A stretch of 45,329 nt of DNA from Lachnospiraceae bacterium (GTDB lineage Bacteria; Bacillota; Clostridia; Lachnospirales; Lachnospiraceae). This document shows, piece after piece, positions 24,399 through 33,412 of the stretch (position 1 is the first letter of the stretch; each line of letters starts with the position of its first letter). The notes beneath the pieces were generated by a model. It had not been told where the DNA came from and did no database searches. It saw only the letters and a program-made list of their open reading frames with translations. A program made the translations under genes and the position numbers. The stretch covers positions 1 to 45,329 of the forward strand of contig JAFTJD010000034.1 in the NCBI GenBank assembly GCA_017456585.1, in the 5' to 3' direction.

Positions 24399-25337
24399 AT
24401 GGGACTCAGTATTATTCTCATGAAGCAGGTGTTCATAATGTTTTTGCTCTTGCTTGTGGGATATGTTTTATACAAAATAAAGATAGTAAACGATGACGGA
24501 AAGAAGCAGATTACCAATGTGGTACTTTATGTGGTAACACCGAGTCTTATTCTTAACACATATCAGATGGATTATGACCCGGCTACTGCCAAAAATATTA
24601 TTTTTGGACTTCTTTTATCAGCATTGGCACTTGTTATGGCTATAGTAGTGTCGCACATAATTAGAATTAAATGTAATAAAGATGCTCTTTCGACTGAGCG
24701 TTTTGCAATGGTATTTGGAAATTGTGGGTTCATGGGAATTCCGTTAATCAATGCGGTTTTTGGTGAAATTGGAGTTCTGTATTGTACGACCTATGTTACC
24801 ATGTTTAATCTTTTCTGTTGGACCTACGGAATTGTCCTCATGGAAAAAGGCAAACAAAAAGAAAAGAAATCACTTTGGGAGAGAATAAAGCCTCTTTGTA
24901 CAATAACTATTTTGGCCATAATTGTGGGTCTTGTTATGTATTTTACGAGAATAAAGCTTCCGAAGACCATTACGGACACACTTGAGTATATTGCATCCAT
25001 GAATACCCCGCTTGCTATGATAGTGTCAGGTATTTATATAGCACAGAGTGATTTGCTTGGCGCATTTAAGAAAGGAAGAATATATTTCCTTGCGGCGGTA
25101 AAGTGTTTGCTTATTCCATCGATTTTTGTTATCATATTGTTAGTGTTGCCTGTGGATATGACTCTTAAGCTTACGATACTTATCTGTTCGGCGTGTCCTA
25201 CCGCGGCTAATACTATGCTTTTTGCTAACAGATTCGGCGGAGACGAGAAGAGGGCATCACATATATTTACGGTAACTACGCTACTAAGTGTTGTTACTAT
25301 ACCACTGGTTGTTTTTATAGCTACAAAGGTGCTATAA
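24399..25337 (+). CDS. AEC-family transporter
   Basis: The 312-residue membrane protein has about ten hydrophobic helices in two halves, and the AEC/PIN-like motifs VVLYVVTPSLILNTY, MVFGNCGFMGIPLINAVFG and ICSACPTAANTMLFANRFG. The auxin-efflux-carrier family in bacteria exports or imports small organic acids such as malate; the substrate here is not known. It follows the thioesterase gene by 36 nt with AAAGGAGAAT before the start. Confidence 0.92.
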   Translation: MGLSIILMKQVFIMFLLLLVGYVLYKIKIVNDDGKKQITNVVLYVVTPSLILNTYQMDYDPATAKNIIFGLLLSALALVMAIVVSHIIRIKCNKDALSTERFAMVFGNCGFMGIPLINAVFGEIGVLYCTTYVTMFNLFCWTYGIVLMEKGKQKEKKSLWERIKPLCTITILAIIVGLVMYFTRIKLPKTITDTLEYIASMNTPLAMIVSGIYIAQSDLLGAFKKGRIYFLAAVKCLLIPSIFVIILLVLPVDMTLKLTILICSACPTAANTMLFANRFGGDEKRASHIFTVTTLLSVVTIPLVVFIATKVL

Positions 25338-25381
25338 ATGTTTCAATAGTTTAGAATAGCGACAGAAAAGAGGAATTTGAA

Positions 25382-25942
25382 ATGGATAAGAATTTAAAGA
25401 AGGCGATAGCGATAGTTCTTGGAGCAGTATTGTTTATAATATTACTTTTTATTCCGATAACCAAGACACAGCGAGATGGCGGAACAATAGTATCAAGTGC
25501 CATTCTTTATAAGAGAATACAGTGGAAAGTAAAGCATGCATATAATAACACGTATACAACAGGCGAAGATATATATTTTTTCCCTTTTAACTTTAAAAGC
25601 TATGACAAGTATTATGAGCCTGAGCAAACAGTAACCTTTAATTATGAGGCTAAACCGATATGGATGCGTATATCAGATGCTGAAGGTACTGAGGCACATA
25701 AGATTACTAACAGTGAGCTTATTGCTGCGATTATGGACCCTGTTAATGCTGCAACATTTACATATGTTGGTAAGGCGGATGAGGATGTTAAGACAATAAC
25801 GATTTCTGTCAGTGATATAGAGAGAAAACCGATAATGTTCGATATAAAAGATTCACATACGGCTGTTCTTGACGGATATTTATATGAATCAGATATAGAG
25901 CTGCCATATGAGCTTTTACTTGAGATTTTTGAAAATAATTAA
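25382..25942 (+). CDS. Hypothetical protein with one N-terminal helix
   Basis: The 186-residue protein has an N-terminal transmembrane helix or uncleaved signal (residues about 8-26) and an outer domain rich in Tyr and acidic residues. Its end (DIKDSHTAVLDGYLYESDIELPYELLLEIFEN) looks globular. No family was recognised. It sits between an AEC transporter and a MATE pump, with AGAGGAA before the start, and may be in the same transcript. Confidence 0.7.
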   Translation: MDKNLKKAIAIVLGAVLFIILLFIPITKTQRDGGTIVSSAILYKRIQWKVKHAYNNTYTTGEDIYFFPFNFKSYDKYYEPEQTVTFNYEAKPIWMRISDAEGTEAHKITNSELIAAIMDPVNAATFTYVGKADEDVKTITISVSDIERKPIMFDIKDSHTAVLDGYLYESDIELPYELLLEIFENN

Positions 25943-25968
25943 TGTTACATGATAAAAGGTAGTTAGAT

Positions 25969-27357
25969 ATGCTTAGGAAATTAATAGGAACCAAAAGTTT
26001 TTATAAAATGGTGCTCATGATTGCAATTCCGATTATTGTGCAGAATGGTATCACTAACTTTGTTAGTCTGCTTGATAATATTATGGTTGGAAGAGTCGGG
26101 CTTGAGGAAATGTCCGGGGTAGCGATCGTTAATCAATTTGTGTTTGTGTATAATATCTGCGTATTCGGAGTTATTTCCGGTGCAGGAATATTCGGAACAC
26201 AGTTTTTTGGCAAGGGCGATAATGACGGAGTGCGATATGCATTCAGATTTAAAATAATAGCCGGTGTAATAGTAGCAGCAGTAGGGATTGCTGTCTTTAT
26301 GTTTATGCCGGAGGTTCTTATAAACATGTATCTTCATGAAGGAACTGAAGATGTAGGTAACGTTGCTAAAGTGCTTGAATATGGTAAAGGTTATATGAAG
26401 ATTATGGTAATTGGTCTTTTACCATATGTATTTGCACAGTGTTATGCAAGTACATTAAGAGAAACAGGACAGACCTTCGTACCGATGGTATCAGGAGTTG
26501 TAGCGGTAGTTGTTAATCTTGTACTTAATTACTTGTTGATATTCGGTAAGTTCGGTTTCCCTAAATACGGAGTATATGGGGCCGCAATAGCAACAGTAAT
26601 TTCCAGATTTGTAGAGCTTGTTATCTTGACTATTTGGACACATTTGAAACCGGCTAGGAATAAGTTTATCGTTGGTGCATATTCTTCATTTAGAATTCCG
26701 TCTACATTGGTTAAGGGAATTATCGCTAAGGGAACTCCGCTTATGATAAATGAGATGATGTGGGCACTTGGTATGGCAATGCTTAATCAGAGATATTCTA
26801 CAAGAGGTGTAGATGTTGTATCAGCGGTAAACATTTCTACGGTTTTGTATAATGTATTTAATGTGGTATATATTTCTCTCGGAAGTGCGGTGTCTATCGT
26901 GGTTGGACAGCTTCTTGGACTTGGAAAGATGGAAGAGGCTAAGAAACAGGATGCACAGCTTATTGCATTTTCCGTATTTACGTGCGTAGTAATGGGTGGG
27001 GCGATGCTCATTGTTGCTCCTTACTTCCCGGAGATATATAATTCACCACAGTCTGTAAAAGATTTGGCTGCTGATTTAATCAGGATATCAGCATGCTTTA
27101 TGCCTGTTGGCGCATTTGTACATGCGGCATATTTTACACTTCGTTCAGGTGGAAAGACCTTAGTTACTTTCCTTTTTGACAGCGTTTTTGTATGGGTTAT
27201 CGTTGTGCCGATGGCATTTTTCCTTACAGAAGGAACTAATCTTTCGATTATACCGATTTATTTCTGTTGTCAGGCAATAGATTTAGTAAAGTGTGTAATT
27301 GGATTTATCCTTATTAAAAGAGGTGGATGGGTTCAGAATATTACACAGAACACATAA
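25969..27357 (+). CDS. MATE-family multidrug/sodium antiporter
   Basis: The 462-residue protein has twelve predicted helices in two bundles and the MATE pattern (PIIVQNGITNFVSLLDNIMVGRVGLEEMSGVAIVNQ in pieces at residues 18-54; GTPLMINEMMWALGMAMLNQRYS in the second half). MATE pumps export cationic drugs using Na+ or H+. The start follows AAAGGTAG. It starts 26 nt after the hypothetical gene. Confidence 0.95.
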   Translation: MLRKLIGTKSFYKMVLMIAIPIIVQNGITNFVSLLDNIMVGRVGLEEMSGVAIVNQFVFVYNICVFGVISGAGIFGTQFFGKGDNDGVRYAFRFKIIAGVIVAAVGIAVFMFMPEVLINMYLHEGTEDVGNVAKVLEYGKGYMKIMVIGLLPYVFAQCYASTLRETGQTFVPMVSGVVAVVVNLVLNYLLIFGKFGFPKYGVYGAAIATVISRFVELVILTIWTHLKPARNKFIVGAYSSFRIPSTLVKGIIAKGTPLMINEMMWALGMAMLNQRYSTRGVDVVSAVNISTVLYNVFNVVYISLGSAVSIVVGQLLGLGKMEEAKKQDAQLIAFSVFTCVVMGGAMLIVAPYFPEIYNSPQSVKDLAADLIRISACFMPVGAFVHAAYFTLRSGGKTLVTFLFDSVFVWVIVVPMAFFLTEGTNLSIIPIYFCCQAIDLVKCVIGFILIKRGGWVQNITQNT

Positions 27358-27395
27358 ACATTAATAAGATAAGAACATAAAATGGGGGTAACGGT

Positions 27396-28628
27396 ATGGA
27401 TTTAAATAAGAAGACAATGAAGAAATTAATGTTGTTAATTGTATTTACACTTGCTGTTAATGCAATTATTAAAAATCCGGAGGTTATATCAGTTGCATTT
27501 GCATGGGTTTATGGTATAGTTTCACCTGTGGTTCTTGGAGTGTGTTTTGCATTTGTACTTAATATTTTATTACGTTTCTACGATAACAGGTTATTCGCTA
27601 AAATGGGCAAAAGCGATAAGAAATTTATAGTTAAACTTAAACGACCTCTTAGTCTTATATGTACACTTGCAACTATGATTGTTGCGATTGTGGTTATTGT
27701 AAGTGTTATTTTCCCACAGATAGTGGATACGCTTAAGATTATAGTGGAATCCATTACGCCGTTCTTCGGACGTGCAACCGAGTGGCTTGAAGACCTTTTG
27801 CTTGATTGGAATATATCGGTTGAACAGCTTAAGCGTATAGAACTTAATTGGGAAAAGATACAGCAGACAGTGATAGAGTGGGTTAAAAATGGCTCTATGT
27901 CAGCTGTTAATATTGCAACAAGTATTTCAAGCTCACTTGTTAGTATGCTGTTTAACTTTATTTTAGCATTTATTATCGCAATATATATTCTTCTTCAGAA
28001 GGAAGCTATATTTAAGGCTTTTGATATGATGGCAAAAGCATATCTAAAGGAGAAGTCTTACAAAAATCTATCTAAGATAGTGAATATGTCAAATCAGTCG
28101 CTTACCAACTTTGTGACAGGTCAGCTCTTGGAAGCATTGATACTCGGAACATTGTGTTTCTTCGGAATGCTCATATTCAAGTTCCCTTATGCACCGGTTG
28201 TATCCGTGATTGTAGGAATAACAGCGCTTATACCGATGTTCGGAGCTTGGATAGGCGGAGGAATTTCGGCATTACTTATATTAATGGTTGATCCTATGCA
28301 GGCAGCATTTTTCCTGTTATTTATAATTATCTTACAGCAGATTGAGGGTAACCTCATATATCCTAAGGTTGTAGGACAGTCAATGGGATTACCGGGACTT
28401 TTGGTACTTCTTTCAGTAGTTATTGGTGGTAATCTGTTTGGTGTTATCGGAATTCTTCTTGGCGTTCCGTTCTGCTCAGTAGTGTATGCATTGATAAAAG
28501 AATCAGTTGCAGGGCGACTTGGAATTAGCTATGAGGAAAAAGAAGATAAGAAGCCGAAGAAGACAAAACAATTATCGAAAGCTAAAAAAGCTGAAAAAGA
28601 GGCGGAAAGTAAGGAACAAAATAAATAG
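27396..28628 (+). CDS. AI-2E-family membrane permease
   Basis: The 410-residue protein has the AI-2E transporter pattern: two helices at the N-terminus, a loop with two amphipathic helices (about residues 105-170), a helix pair (IATSISSSLVSMLFNFILAFIIAIYILLQKE in pieces), and the C-terminal motif QIEGNLIYPKVVGQSMGLPGLLVLLSVVIGG. Family members transport signal molecules or Na+; most are unassigned. It has a Lys/Glu-rich cytoplasmic tail of about 35 residues. The start follows ATGGGGGTAA, and a terminator follows the stop. Confidence 0.93.
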   Translation: MDLNKKTMKKLMLLIVFTLAVNAIIKNPEVISVAFAWVYGIVSPVVLGVCFAFVLNILLRFYDNRLFAKMGKSDKKFIVKLKRPLSLICTLATMIVAIVVIVSVIFPQIVDTLKIIVESITPFFGRATEWLEDLLLDWNISVEQLKRIELNWEKIQQTVIEWVKNGSMSAVNIATSISSSLVSMLFNFILAFIIAIYILLQKEAIFKAFDMMAKAYLKEKSYKNLSKIVNMSNQSLTNFVTGQLLEALILGTLCFFGMLIFKFPYAPVVSVIVGITALIPMFGAWIGGGISALLILMVDPMQAAFFLLFIIILQQIEGNLIYPKVVGQSMGLPGLLVLLSVVIGGNLFGVIGILLGVPFCSVVYALIKESVAGRLGISYEEKEDKKPKKTKQLSKAKKAEKEAESKEQNK

Positions 28629-28640
28629 TGACAGACATAA

Positions 28641-28687
28641 AACTGCCGTAGTGAAGGGATTACCTTTGCTACGGCAGTAGTTTTTTG
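28641..28687. terminator. Terminator between AI-2E permease and gpmI
   Basis: AACTGCCGTAG (28641-28651) pairs with CTACGGCAGT (28669-28678 region), followed by TTTTTTG. It separates two converging genes. Confidence 0.85.
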
Positions 28688-28719
28688 TATTTTATTATGC
28701 TAAAACGACATCAGATATA

Positions 28720-30288
28720 TTAAATCATGCTGTCTTCCCAACACTCAGGTGCCTTAAGACCAAAGATAGCAGCAACTGTAGGTGCAACATTTGCAAGACC
28801 GAAGTTACCTTCTTTGATTGTGTATTTTGTATTCTTATCATAGATTATGAAAGGAACCTGGTTAAGTGAGTGAGCAGTACGAACCTGTAATTCACCCTTT
28901 TTGTTCTTCTCGAACATCTCATCTGCATTACCATGATCTGCTGTAACAAGGAGAGTGATGTTATACTCATCAACAACCTTTAAAAGTCTTGCAAGACCAA
29001 GGTCTACAGCCTCAACAGAAGTAATAACGGCATCCATATTTCCTGTATGACCAACCATGTCACCATTAGGGAAGTTACAACGGATAAAGTCATATTTCTC
29101 TGATTTGATTGCTTCGATTAAGTCATCTGTAATCTCTGCAGATTTCATCCAAGGACGCTCATCAAATGATACGTTGTCTGAAGGAATCTCTTTGAATGTT
29201 TCTAATTCTTCGCTGAACTTCTCACTCTTATTACCATTCCAGAAATAAGTTACATGCCCATACTTCTGAGTCTCTGATACTGCATACTGGTTAAGTTTGT
29301 TGTTAACAAGAAGCTCTGATAAAGTATCATGAATCTCCGGAGGATTAACAAGATATCTCTTAGGAAGATTAAGATCTCCGTCGTACTGAAGCATACCTGC
29401 ATATACAACATCAGGACGTGCTCCACGATCAAATGCAGTAAAGTCATCATTGTCAAATGCCATAGAAAGCTCTAAAGCACGGTCGCCGCGGAAGTTGAAA
29501 AGAATTACGCTGTCTTTATCAACGATTTTACCAACAGGCTCACCATCTTTTGCAATAACGAAAGCAGGAAGATCCTGATCGATTACACCTAATTCATTAC
29601 GATATGTTTCGATAGCTGCGAGAGCATTATCAAACTGACGACCAAGACCGAGTACATGTGTATCCCAACCTCTCTTAACCATATCCCAGTTAGCTTCGTA
29701 ACGGTCCATAGTGATATTCATACGGCCGCCACCACTTGCAATCTTAGCATCGAAAGAAGCGTCGTTTAATTCGTTAAGAACATTTTCGAGCTGCTCAACA
29801 TATGTATGAGCACTTGTTGCAGGAACATCACGACCATCAAGAAGTGCGTGGATACGAACCTTATTAACACCTGCGCTCTTTGCCTCTTTAAGCATTGCTA
29901 CTAAGTGGGAAATGTTAGAGTGTACATTACCGTCTGAAAGAAGACCGATAAAATGTAAGGTAGAATTGTTACTCTTGCAATTGCCAATTACCTCATTCCA
30001 AGCTGTAGAAGTATACATCTTGCCACTCTCAATAGACTCGTTAACGAGCTTAGCACCCTGTGAATAAATCTGTCCACAGCCGAGTGCGTTGTGACCAACC
30101 TCACTGTTACCCATGTCGTCATCAGAAGGAAGTCCTACTGCAACACCATGTGCGTTGAGTCTTGTGTTAGGACACTCTGCAAGTAATTTGTCAAGAACAG
30201 GAGTGTTAGCCTGCGCAACTGCGTCGCCGATACCGGTCTTGCTAAATCCGATACCGTCCATAACAACCAATAAAACTTTTTTGTTCAT
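28720..30288 (-). CDS. gpmI: 2,3-bisphosphoglycerate-independent phosphoglycerate mutase
   Basis: The enzyme interconverts 3- and 2-phosphoglycerate in glycolysis using two Mn2+ ions. The 522-residue protein is full length, with the metal motif VVMDGIG (Asp11), the catalytic Ser62 in DDDMGNSEVGHNALG, the HALLDGRDVPA loop, and the C-terminal DHGNADEM metal site. The start has a GGAGGCATAA site. A predicted promoter lies 366 bp upstream, so the mRNA has a long leader full of hairpins. It diverges from the threonine aldolase gene. Confidence 0.97.
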   Translation of the reverse strand: MNKKVLLVVMDGIGFSKTGIGDAVAQANTPVLDKLLAECPNTRLNAHGVAVGLPSDDDMGNSEVGHNALGCGQIYSQGAKLVNESIESGKMYTSTAWNEVIGNCKSNNSTLHFIGLLSDGNVHSNISHLVAMLKEAKSAGVNKVRIHALLDGRDVPATSAHTYVEQLENVLNELNDASFDAKIASGGGRMNITMDRYEANWDMVKRGWDTHVLGLGRQFDNALAAIETYRNELGVIDQDLPAFVIAKDGEPVGKIVDKDSVILFNFRGDRALELSMAFDNDDFTAFDRGARPDVVYAGMLQYDGDLNLPKRYLVNPPEIHDTLSELLVNNKLNQYAVSETQKYGHVTYFWNGNKSEKFSEELETFKEIPSDNVSFDERPWMKSAEITDDLIEAIKSEKYDFIRCNFPNGDMVGHTGNMDAVITSVEAVDLGLARLLKVVDEYNITLLVTADHGNADEMFEKNKKGELQVRTAHSLNQVPFIIYDKNTKYTIKEGNFGLANVAPTVAAIFGLKAPECWEDSMI

Positions 30289-30334
30289 ATTTATGCCTCC
30301 ATTAAAATTTTTTAAAGTAAATGCATTGTTCAGA

Positions 30335-30547
30335 CAATGTCAGTTGTTTATATCCGGTTATATAAGGCGTATTACAGATGATATATCCTTTCAAGACACG
30401 CTCTCGCTTCGTGAAAAACGCAGCGGATACTAAATTCAGAAAAATAAAAATCAATTTTTCTTCATTAAGTACCGGCGTTTTTCAAGAGTCTTTGCAGGAT
30501 AATATCATCTGAAATACGCACTACGATAAATTGAACAACTGACATTG
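30335..30547. repeat. 213-bp fold-back element in the gpmI leader
   Basis: It has perfect 14-bp terminal inverted repeats, CAATGTCAGTTGTT (30335-30348) and AACAACTGACATTG (30534-30547). Further inside, GGCGTATTACAGATGATATA and ATCATCTGAAATACGC, then GTGAAAAACGC and GGCGTTTTTCAAG, also pair, and the apical part (GGATACTAAATT/TTAAGTACC) continues the fold. There is no open reading frame. It starts 47 bp before the gpmI start codon. It could be a MITE-like insertion or a structured RNA leader; no clear target-site duplication is seen. Confidence 0.75.
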
Positions 30548-30600
30548 CCGCTACGTACTTGCTTTTATTAACCACGACTCAAGGCCTGTGGCCTTTCGTT

Positions 30601-30651
30601 AGCGTGGCAGGTAAAAATAAATGCTACGCGCTTATTTTTACCTGCCACGCT
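30601..30651 (-). repeat. 20-bp perfect stem-loop at the predicted gpmI mRNA 5' end
   Basis: AGCGTGGCAGGTAAAAATAA (30601-30620) pairs perfectly with 30632-30651 around an 11-nt loop. A terminator would be unexpected here, because both flanking genes read away from the gap. A shorter hairpin AAGGCC/GGCCTT lies at 30581-30595. Confidence 0.8.
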
Positions 30652-30653
30652 AC

Positions 30654-30682
30654 ATTATACAATAAAATATTTGGAAAAACAA
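30654..30682 (-). promoter_or_regulatory. Predicted gpmI promoter
   Basis: On the minus strand TTGTTT (30682-30677), a 17-nt spacer and TATAAT (30659-30654) predict transcription from about 30647. The mRNA would then start within the stem at 30601-30651. The gap 30289-30845 (557 bp) holds only this promoter, the hairpins and the aldolase promoter. Confidence 0.6.
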
Positions 30683-30724
30683 CAGAAAAACTTGAAAGTG
30701 CGAATAAATATCAACAATGATAGC

Positions 30725-30753
30725 TTGAATATGATTTTTTCTTGTGGTATCTT
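30725..30753 (+). promoter_or_regulatory. Predicted threonine aldolase promoter
   Basis: TTGAAT (30725-30730), a 17-nt spacer and TATCTT (30748-30753) predict a start near 30760, just before the 16-bp stem-loop. Confidence 0.5.
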
Positions 30754-30764
30754 AATAAAGATGG

Positions 30765-30812
30765 TAGGCATTTGCGAAGTTAAAATTTGTAATATGACTT
30801 CGCAAATGCCTA
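30765..30812 (+). repeat. 16-bp perfect stem-loop carrying the TAGGCATTTGCGAA motif
   Basis: TAGGCATTTGCGAAGT (30765-30780) pairs perfectly with 30797-30812 around a 16-nt loop. The right half is shared with 17806-17834, and TTCGCAAATGCC recurs at 42743-42754 before spoIIIAA. It lies in the 5' leader of the aldolase gene. Confidence 0.8.
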
Positions 30813-30845
30813 AATGAATATGAATGAAAAAAGGAGAAATAGAAG

Positions 30846-31871
30846 ATGATTAGATTTAACTGTGATTATAGTGAAGGTGCGCATGAGAAAATTTTGCAGC
30901 GCCTTGTTGAGACTAATATGGAGCAGACACCTGGATATGGTGAGGATGTGCATTGTGATAGAGCACGTAAGCTTATTAAAGAGGCATGTAATGCGCCGGA
31001 GGCGGATGTTCATTTTCTTGTAGGAGGAACACAGACTAATCTTACGGTAATAGCAGCGGCACTTCGTCCTCATCAGGGTGTGATTGCTGCAGATAGCGGA
31101 CATATCAATGTACATGAAACAGGTTCAATCGAGGCATGCGGACATAAGGTGCTTACACTTCCTACAAGTGATGGTAAAATCACGGCTAAGCAGGTAGACG
31201 AGTGTTACAATGCACATATAAATGACGAAAGTTTTGAGCATATGGTACAGCCGAAGATGGTATACATATCTAATCCGACTGAGCTTGGAACTATCTATTC
31301 AAAGGATGAGCTTGAGGAGCTTTCAAAGGTATGTAAGAATAACGGCTTATACCTTTTTATGGATGGAGCAAGACTTGGATACGGACTCGCGTCAACAGCT
31401 AATACATTGTCACTTGAAGATATAGCAAGACTTTGTGATGTGTTCTATATCGGAGGCACAAAAGTAGGTGCCTTGTTTGGTGAAGCAGTTGTAATAACCA
31501 ATAACATGCTTAAACCGGACTTTAGATACCTTATTAAGCAAAAGGGTGGTATGCTTGCAAAAGGCAGACTTCTTGGAATTCAGTTTGAAGTGTTGTTTGA
31601 GAATAATCTCTACATGGAAATATCAGAATATGCTGCGAAGCTTGCAGATGAATTAAGAGATGCATTTGCCAAAGCAGGATATTCATTCCTTGTAGACAGC
31701 CCTACTAACCAGATTTTTGTAATCATGCCGGATAAGAAGCTTGACGAGCTTAGAGCTAAGTATAGTTTCTCTTATCAGCAGAGAATCGATGAAAATCACA
31801 GTGCGGTAAGATTCTGCACCTCATGGGCTACAAGAAGAGAAGATGTAGAGGCTCTTATTAAGGATATATAG
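30846..31871 (+). CDS. Threonine aldolase-family PLP enzyme (beta-eliminating lyase)
   Basis: The 341-residue protein is a fold-type I PLP enzyme of the low-specificity L-threonine aldolase family, which cleaves threonine (or allo-threonine) to glycine and acetaldehyde. Visible motifs are GGTQTNLTVIAA (residues 60-71), the PLP-binding Asp173 in FMDGARLGYG and the Schiff-base Lys206 in GGTKVGALFGE. It matches the shorter Clostridial relatives; serine or other beta-hydroxy amino acids are also possible substrates. The start follows AAAAGGAG. Three zinc-ribbon or membrane genes follow. Confidence 0.9.
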   Translation: MIRFNCDYSEGAHEKILQRLVETNMEQTPGYGEDVHCDRARKLIKEACNAPEADVHFLVGGTQTNLTVIAAALRPHQGVIAADSGHINVHETGSIEACGHKVLTLPTSDGKITAKQVDECYNAHINDESFEHMVQPKMVYISNPTELGTIYSKDELEELSKVCKNNGLYLFMDGARLGYGLASTANTLSLEDIARLCDVFYIGGTKVGALFGEAVVITNNMLKPDFRYLIKQKGGMLAKGRLLGIQFEVLFENNLYMEISEYAAKLADELRDAFAKAGYSFLVDSPTNQIFVIMPDKKLDELRAKYSFSYQQRIDENHSAVRFCTSWATRREDVEALIKDI

Positions 31872-31894
31872 AAAAGTATAAAGAGTGGAAAAAT

Positions 31895-32650
31895 ATGAAT
31901 TGTATTAATTGTGGGGCAAAATTAGAAAAAACTGAAATTAATTGTCCGTATTGTGGGGCAGAAAATGAGCAGGCAGCTAAGAAAGAACATGATAAGGTTC
32001 TTAGGGAATATAAACATAAGACGAAAGAACTTTCGAAATTGCCGGATAAGGTTGTGAATAAGGTTTCCGGTCATATGCTTAAAATAGCGATAGGACTGGT
32101 ATGCTTAATGGTGGTTGGCTGCATTATAAGTTTTGCAATCTCCAAATCAAAGAAAGATAATTCGCTTGATGTACAGGCTAAACACCTTGCGCGTCTTGAA
32201 GAGTATTATAATGCCGATAAGTACGAAGAAATGTACGAATATCTCAGCGATAAGGGGCTTTATGCAGCAACCTATCAAAAATATTGGCGAATTGCGCCAA
32301 TAGGAAGAGATATGGAATGGAGACTTGAGGCGATAAGATCTGAAAATGAATTTGTCAAGCTTCTTAGTGAACCACCGCTTGATGTTAAACCGGATGATGT
32401 CATGGGAACTATGAATTATATATTCAGTGAACTTTCAAATCTTAACAATATGAAGATAGAGGGATTTCCTTATGGTGAGGGAGATAAAGCATTGGAAATC
32501 ATGGCAATATACCAGGACGCACTTGCTAAGTATATGCTTCTTACAGAGGAAGAGATTGAGGAAGGTACACTTGGATATGGTAATGATGAGATAATATTGG
32601 AATTGGCAACAAAAGCGGTTGAACGTATAAGGGCTTCGGAGGATGTTTAA
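31895..32650 (+). CDS. Zinc-ribbon membrane protein, first of three related genes
   Basis: The 251-residue protein starts with a zinc ribbon (MNCINCGAKLEKTEINCPYCG, cysteines 3, 6, 17 and 20), then a charged linker, one transmembrane helix (about residues 61-84) and an outer helical domain (LARLEEYYNADKYEEMYEYLSDKG). No catalytic motif is seen. The next two genes share this architecture and the YY...Y/F..M.EY(L/M)S pattern of the outer domain, so all three appear to derive from one ancestor. A sensor or assembly role is only a guess. The gene ends directly against the GTG of the next one. Confidence 0.75.
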   Translation: MNCINCGAKLEKTEINCPYCGAENEQAAKKEHDKVLREYKHKTKELSKLPDKVVNKVSGHMLKIAIGLVCLMVVGCIISFAISKSKKDNSLDVQAKHLARLEEYYNADKYEEMYEYLSDKGLYAATYQKYWRIAPIGRDMEWRLEAIRSENEFVKLLSEPPLDVKPDDVMGTMNYIFSELSNLNNMKIEGFPYGEGDKALEIMAIYQDALAKYMLLTEEEIEEGTLGYGNDEIILELATKAVERIRASEDV

Positions 32651-33412
32651 GTGAAGTGTAAAAAATGTGGTGCTAATTACAGAACGATAGAGCTTTCATG
32701 TCCATATTGCCATACGGAGAATTTAATCGGCAAATTATGGATGAAAGAACGAAGTGAAGCAGAACTTGAATATGAGAAACAGCGAAAAGAGATAGGCAAG
32801 AAAAGCTCATTATATGTTGCAGACAGGATTCTTACAAGAAGTATTCTAATAGCTGTATTAATGTTTGTTGTGCTGATAGCAGGTGTGTTTATATATGCAC
32901 TTTCATATCAGGGCATTATTGAATTGAGAAATAAGCTTAAGCATGAAGAAATACTTTCTAAGCTTGAAGAATATTATGATAACAGAGAATTTGGTCTTAT
33001 GGATGAATACATGAGTGATATGCAGCTTGATGGACAGGATTACTATGTATATACGCAGATAACCCTGCTTGATTATTACTATAATAGGTACTTGAATTCA
33101 AAGTATGGATTTATTGAGCTTGGTGCCGAAGAATTAGCAGAGGATGACTATTATCTTTATTATGCTGTTGACTATTCCATGGATGTATATAATATGGAAC
33201 TTGGGGTTTATTCTGAGCTTGACCCGGTTAATAAGGAAATCTATGACGAATATGCTAAGGAGATTATGTCATTCTGGGTAGGAACACTTAAGCTTACAGA
33301 TGAGGAGATAGCCATTCTTACGGAGGAAGACGGATATATAACTACCGGAGAAATGGATGCACTTCTTAATGCAATCAAAGAAAGGTATACATATGGCGAA
33401 GCAGAAAACTAA
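32651..33412 (+). CDS. Zinc-ribbon membrane protein, second of three related genes
   Basis: The 253-residue protein begins with GTG immediately after the previous stop codon, with the ribbon cysteines 3, 6, 17 and 20 (MKCKKCGANYRTIELSCPYC). A transmembrane helix lies at about residues 72-95, followed by a helical outer domain (ILSKLEEYYDNREFGLMDEYMSDM) that is very rich in Tyr and acidic residues. The GTG start was chosen because it keeps the first ribbon cysteines and the genes abut. The end overlaps the start of the third gene by 20 nt. Confidence 0.75.
   Translation: MKCKKCGANYRTIELSCPYCHTENLIGKLWMKERSEAELEYEKQRKEIGKKSSLYVADRILTRSILIAVLMFVVLIAGVFIYALSYQGIIELRNKLKHEEILSKLEEYYDNREFGLMDEYMSDMQLDGQDYYVYTQITLLDYYYNRYLNSKYGFIELGAEELAEDDYYLYYAVDYSMDVYNMELGVYSELDPVNKEIYDEYAKEIMSFWVGTLKLTDEEIAILTEEDGYITTGEMDALLNAIKERYTYGEAEN

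Noticed and set aside
30601..30651. Ordinary intrinsic terminator
   Set aside because: Both flanking genes read away from the gap, so no transcript is expected to end here, and the stem coincides with a predicted 5' end.
30289..30845. Hidden gene in the 557-bp gap
   Set aside because: Frames are short and coincide with inverted repeats; no ribosome-binding site or protein family was seen.
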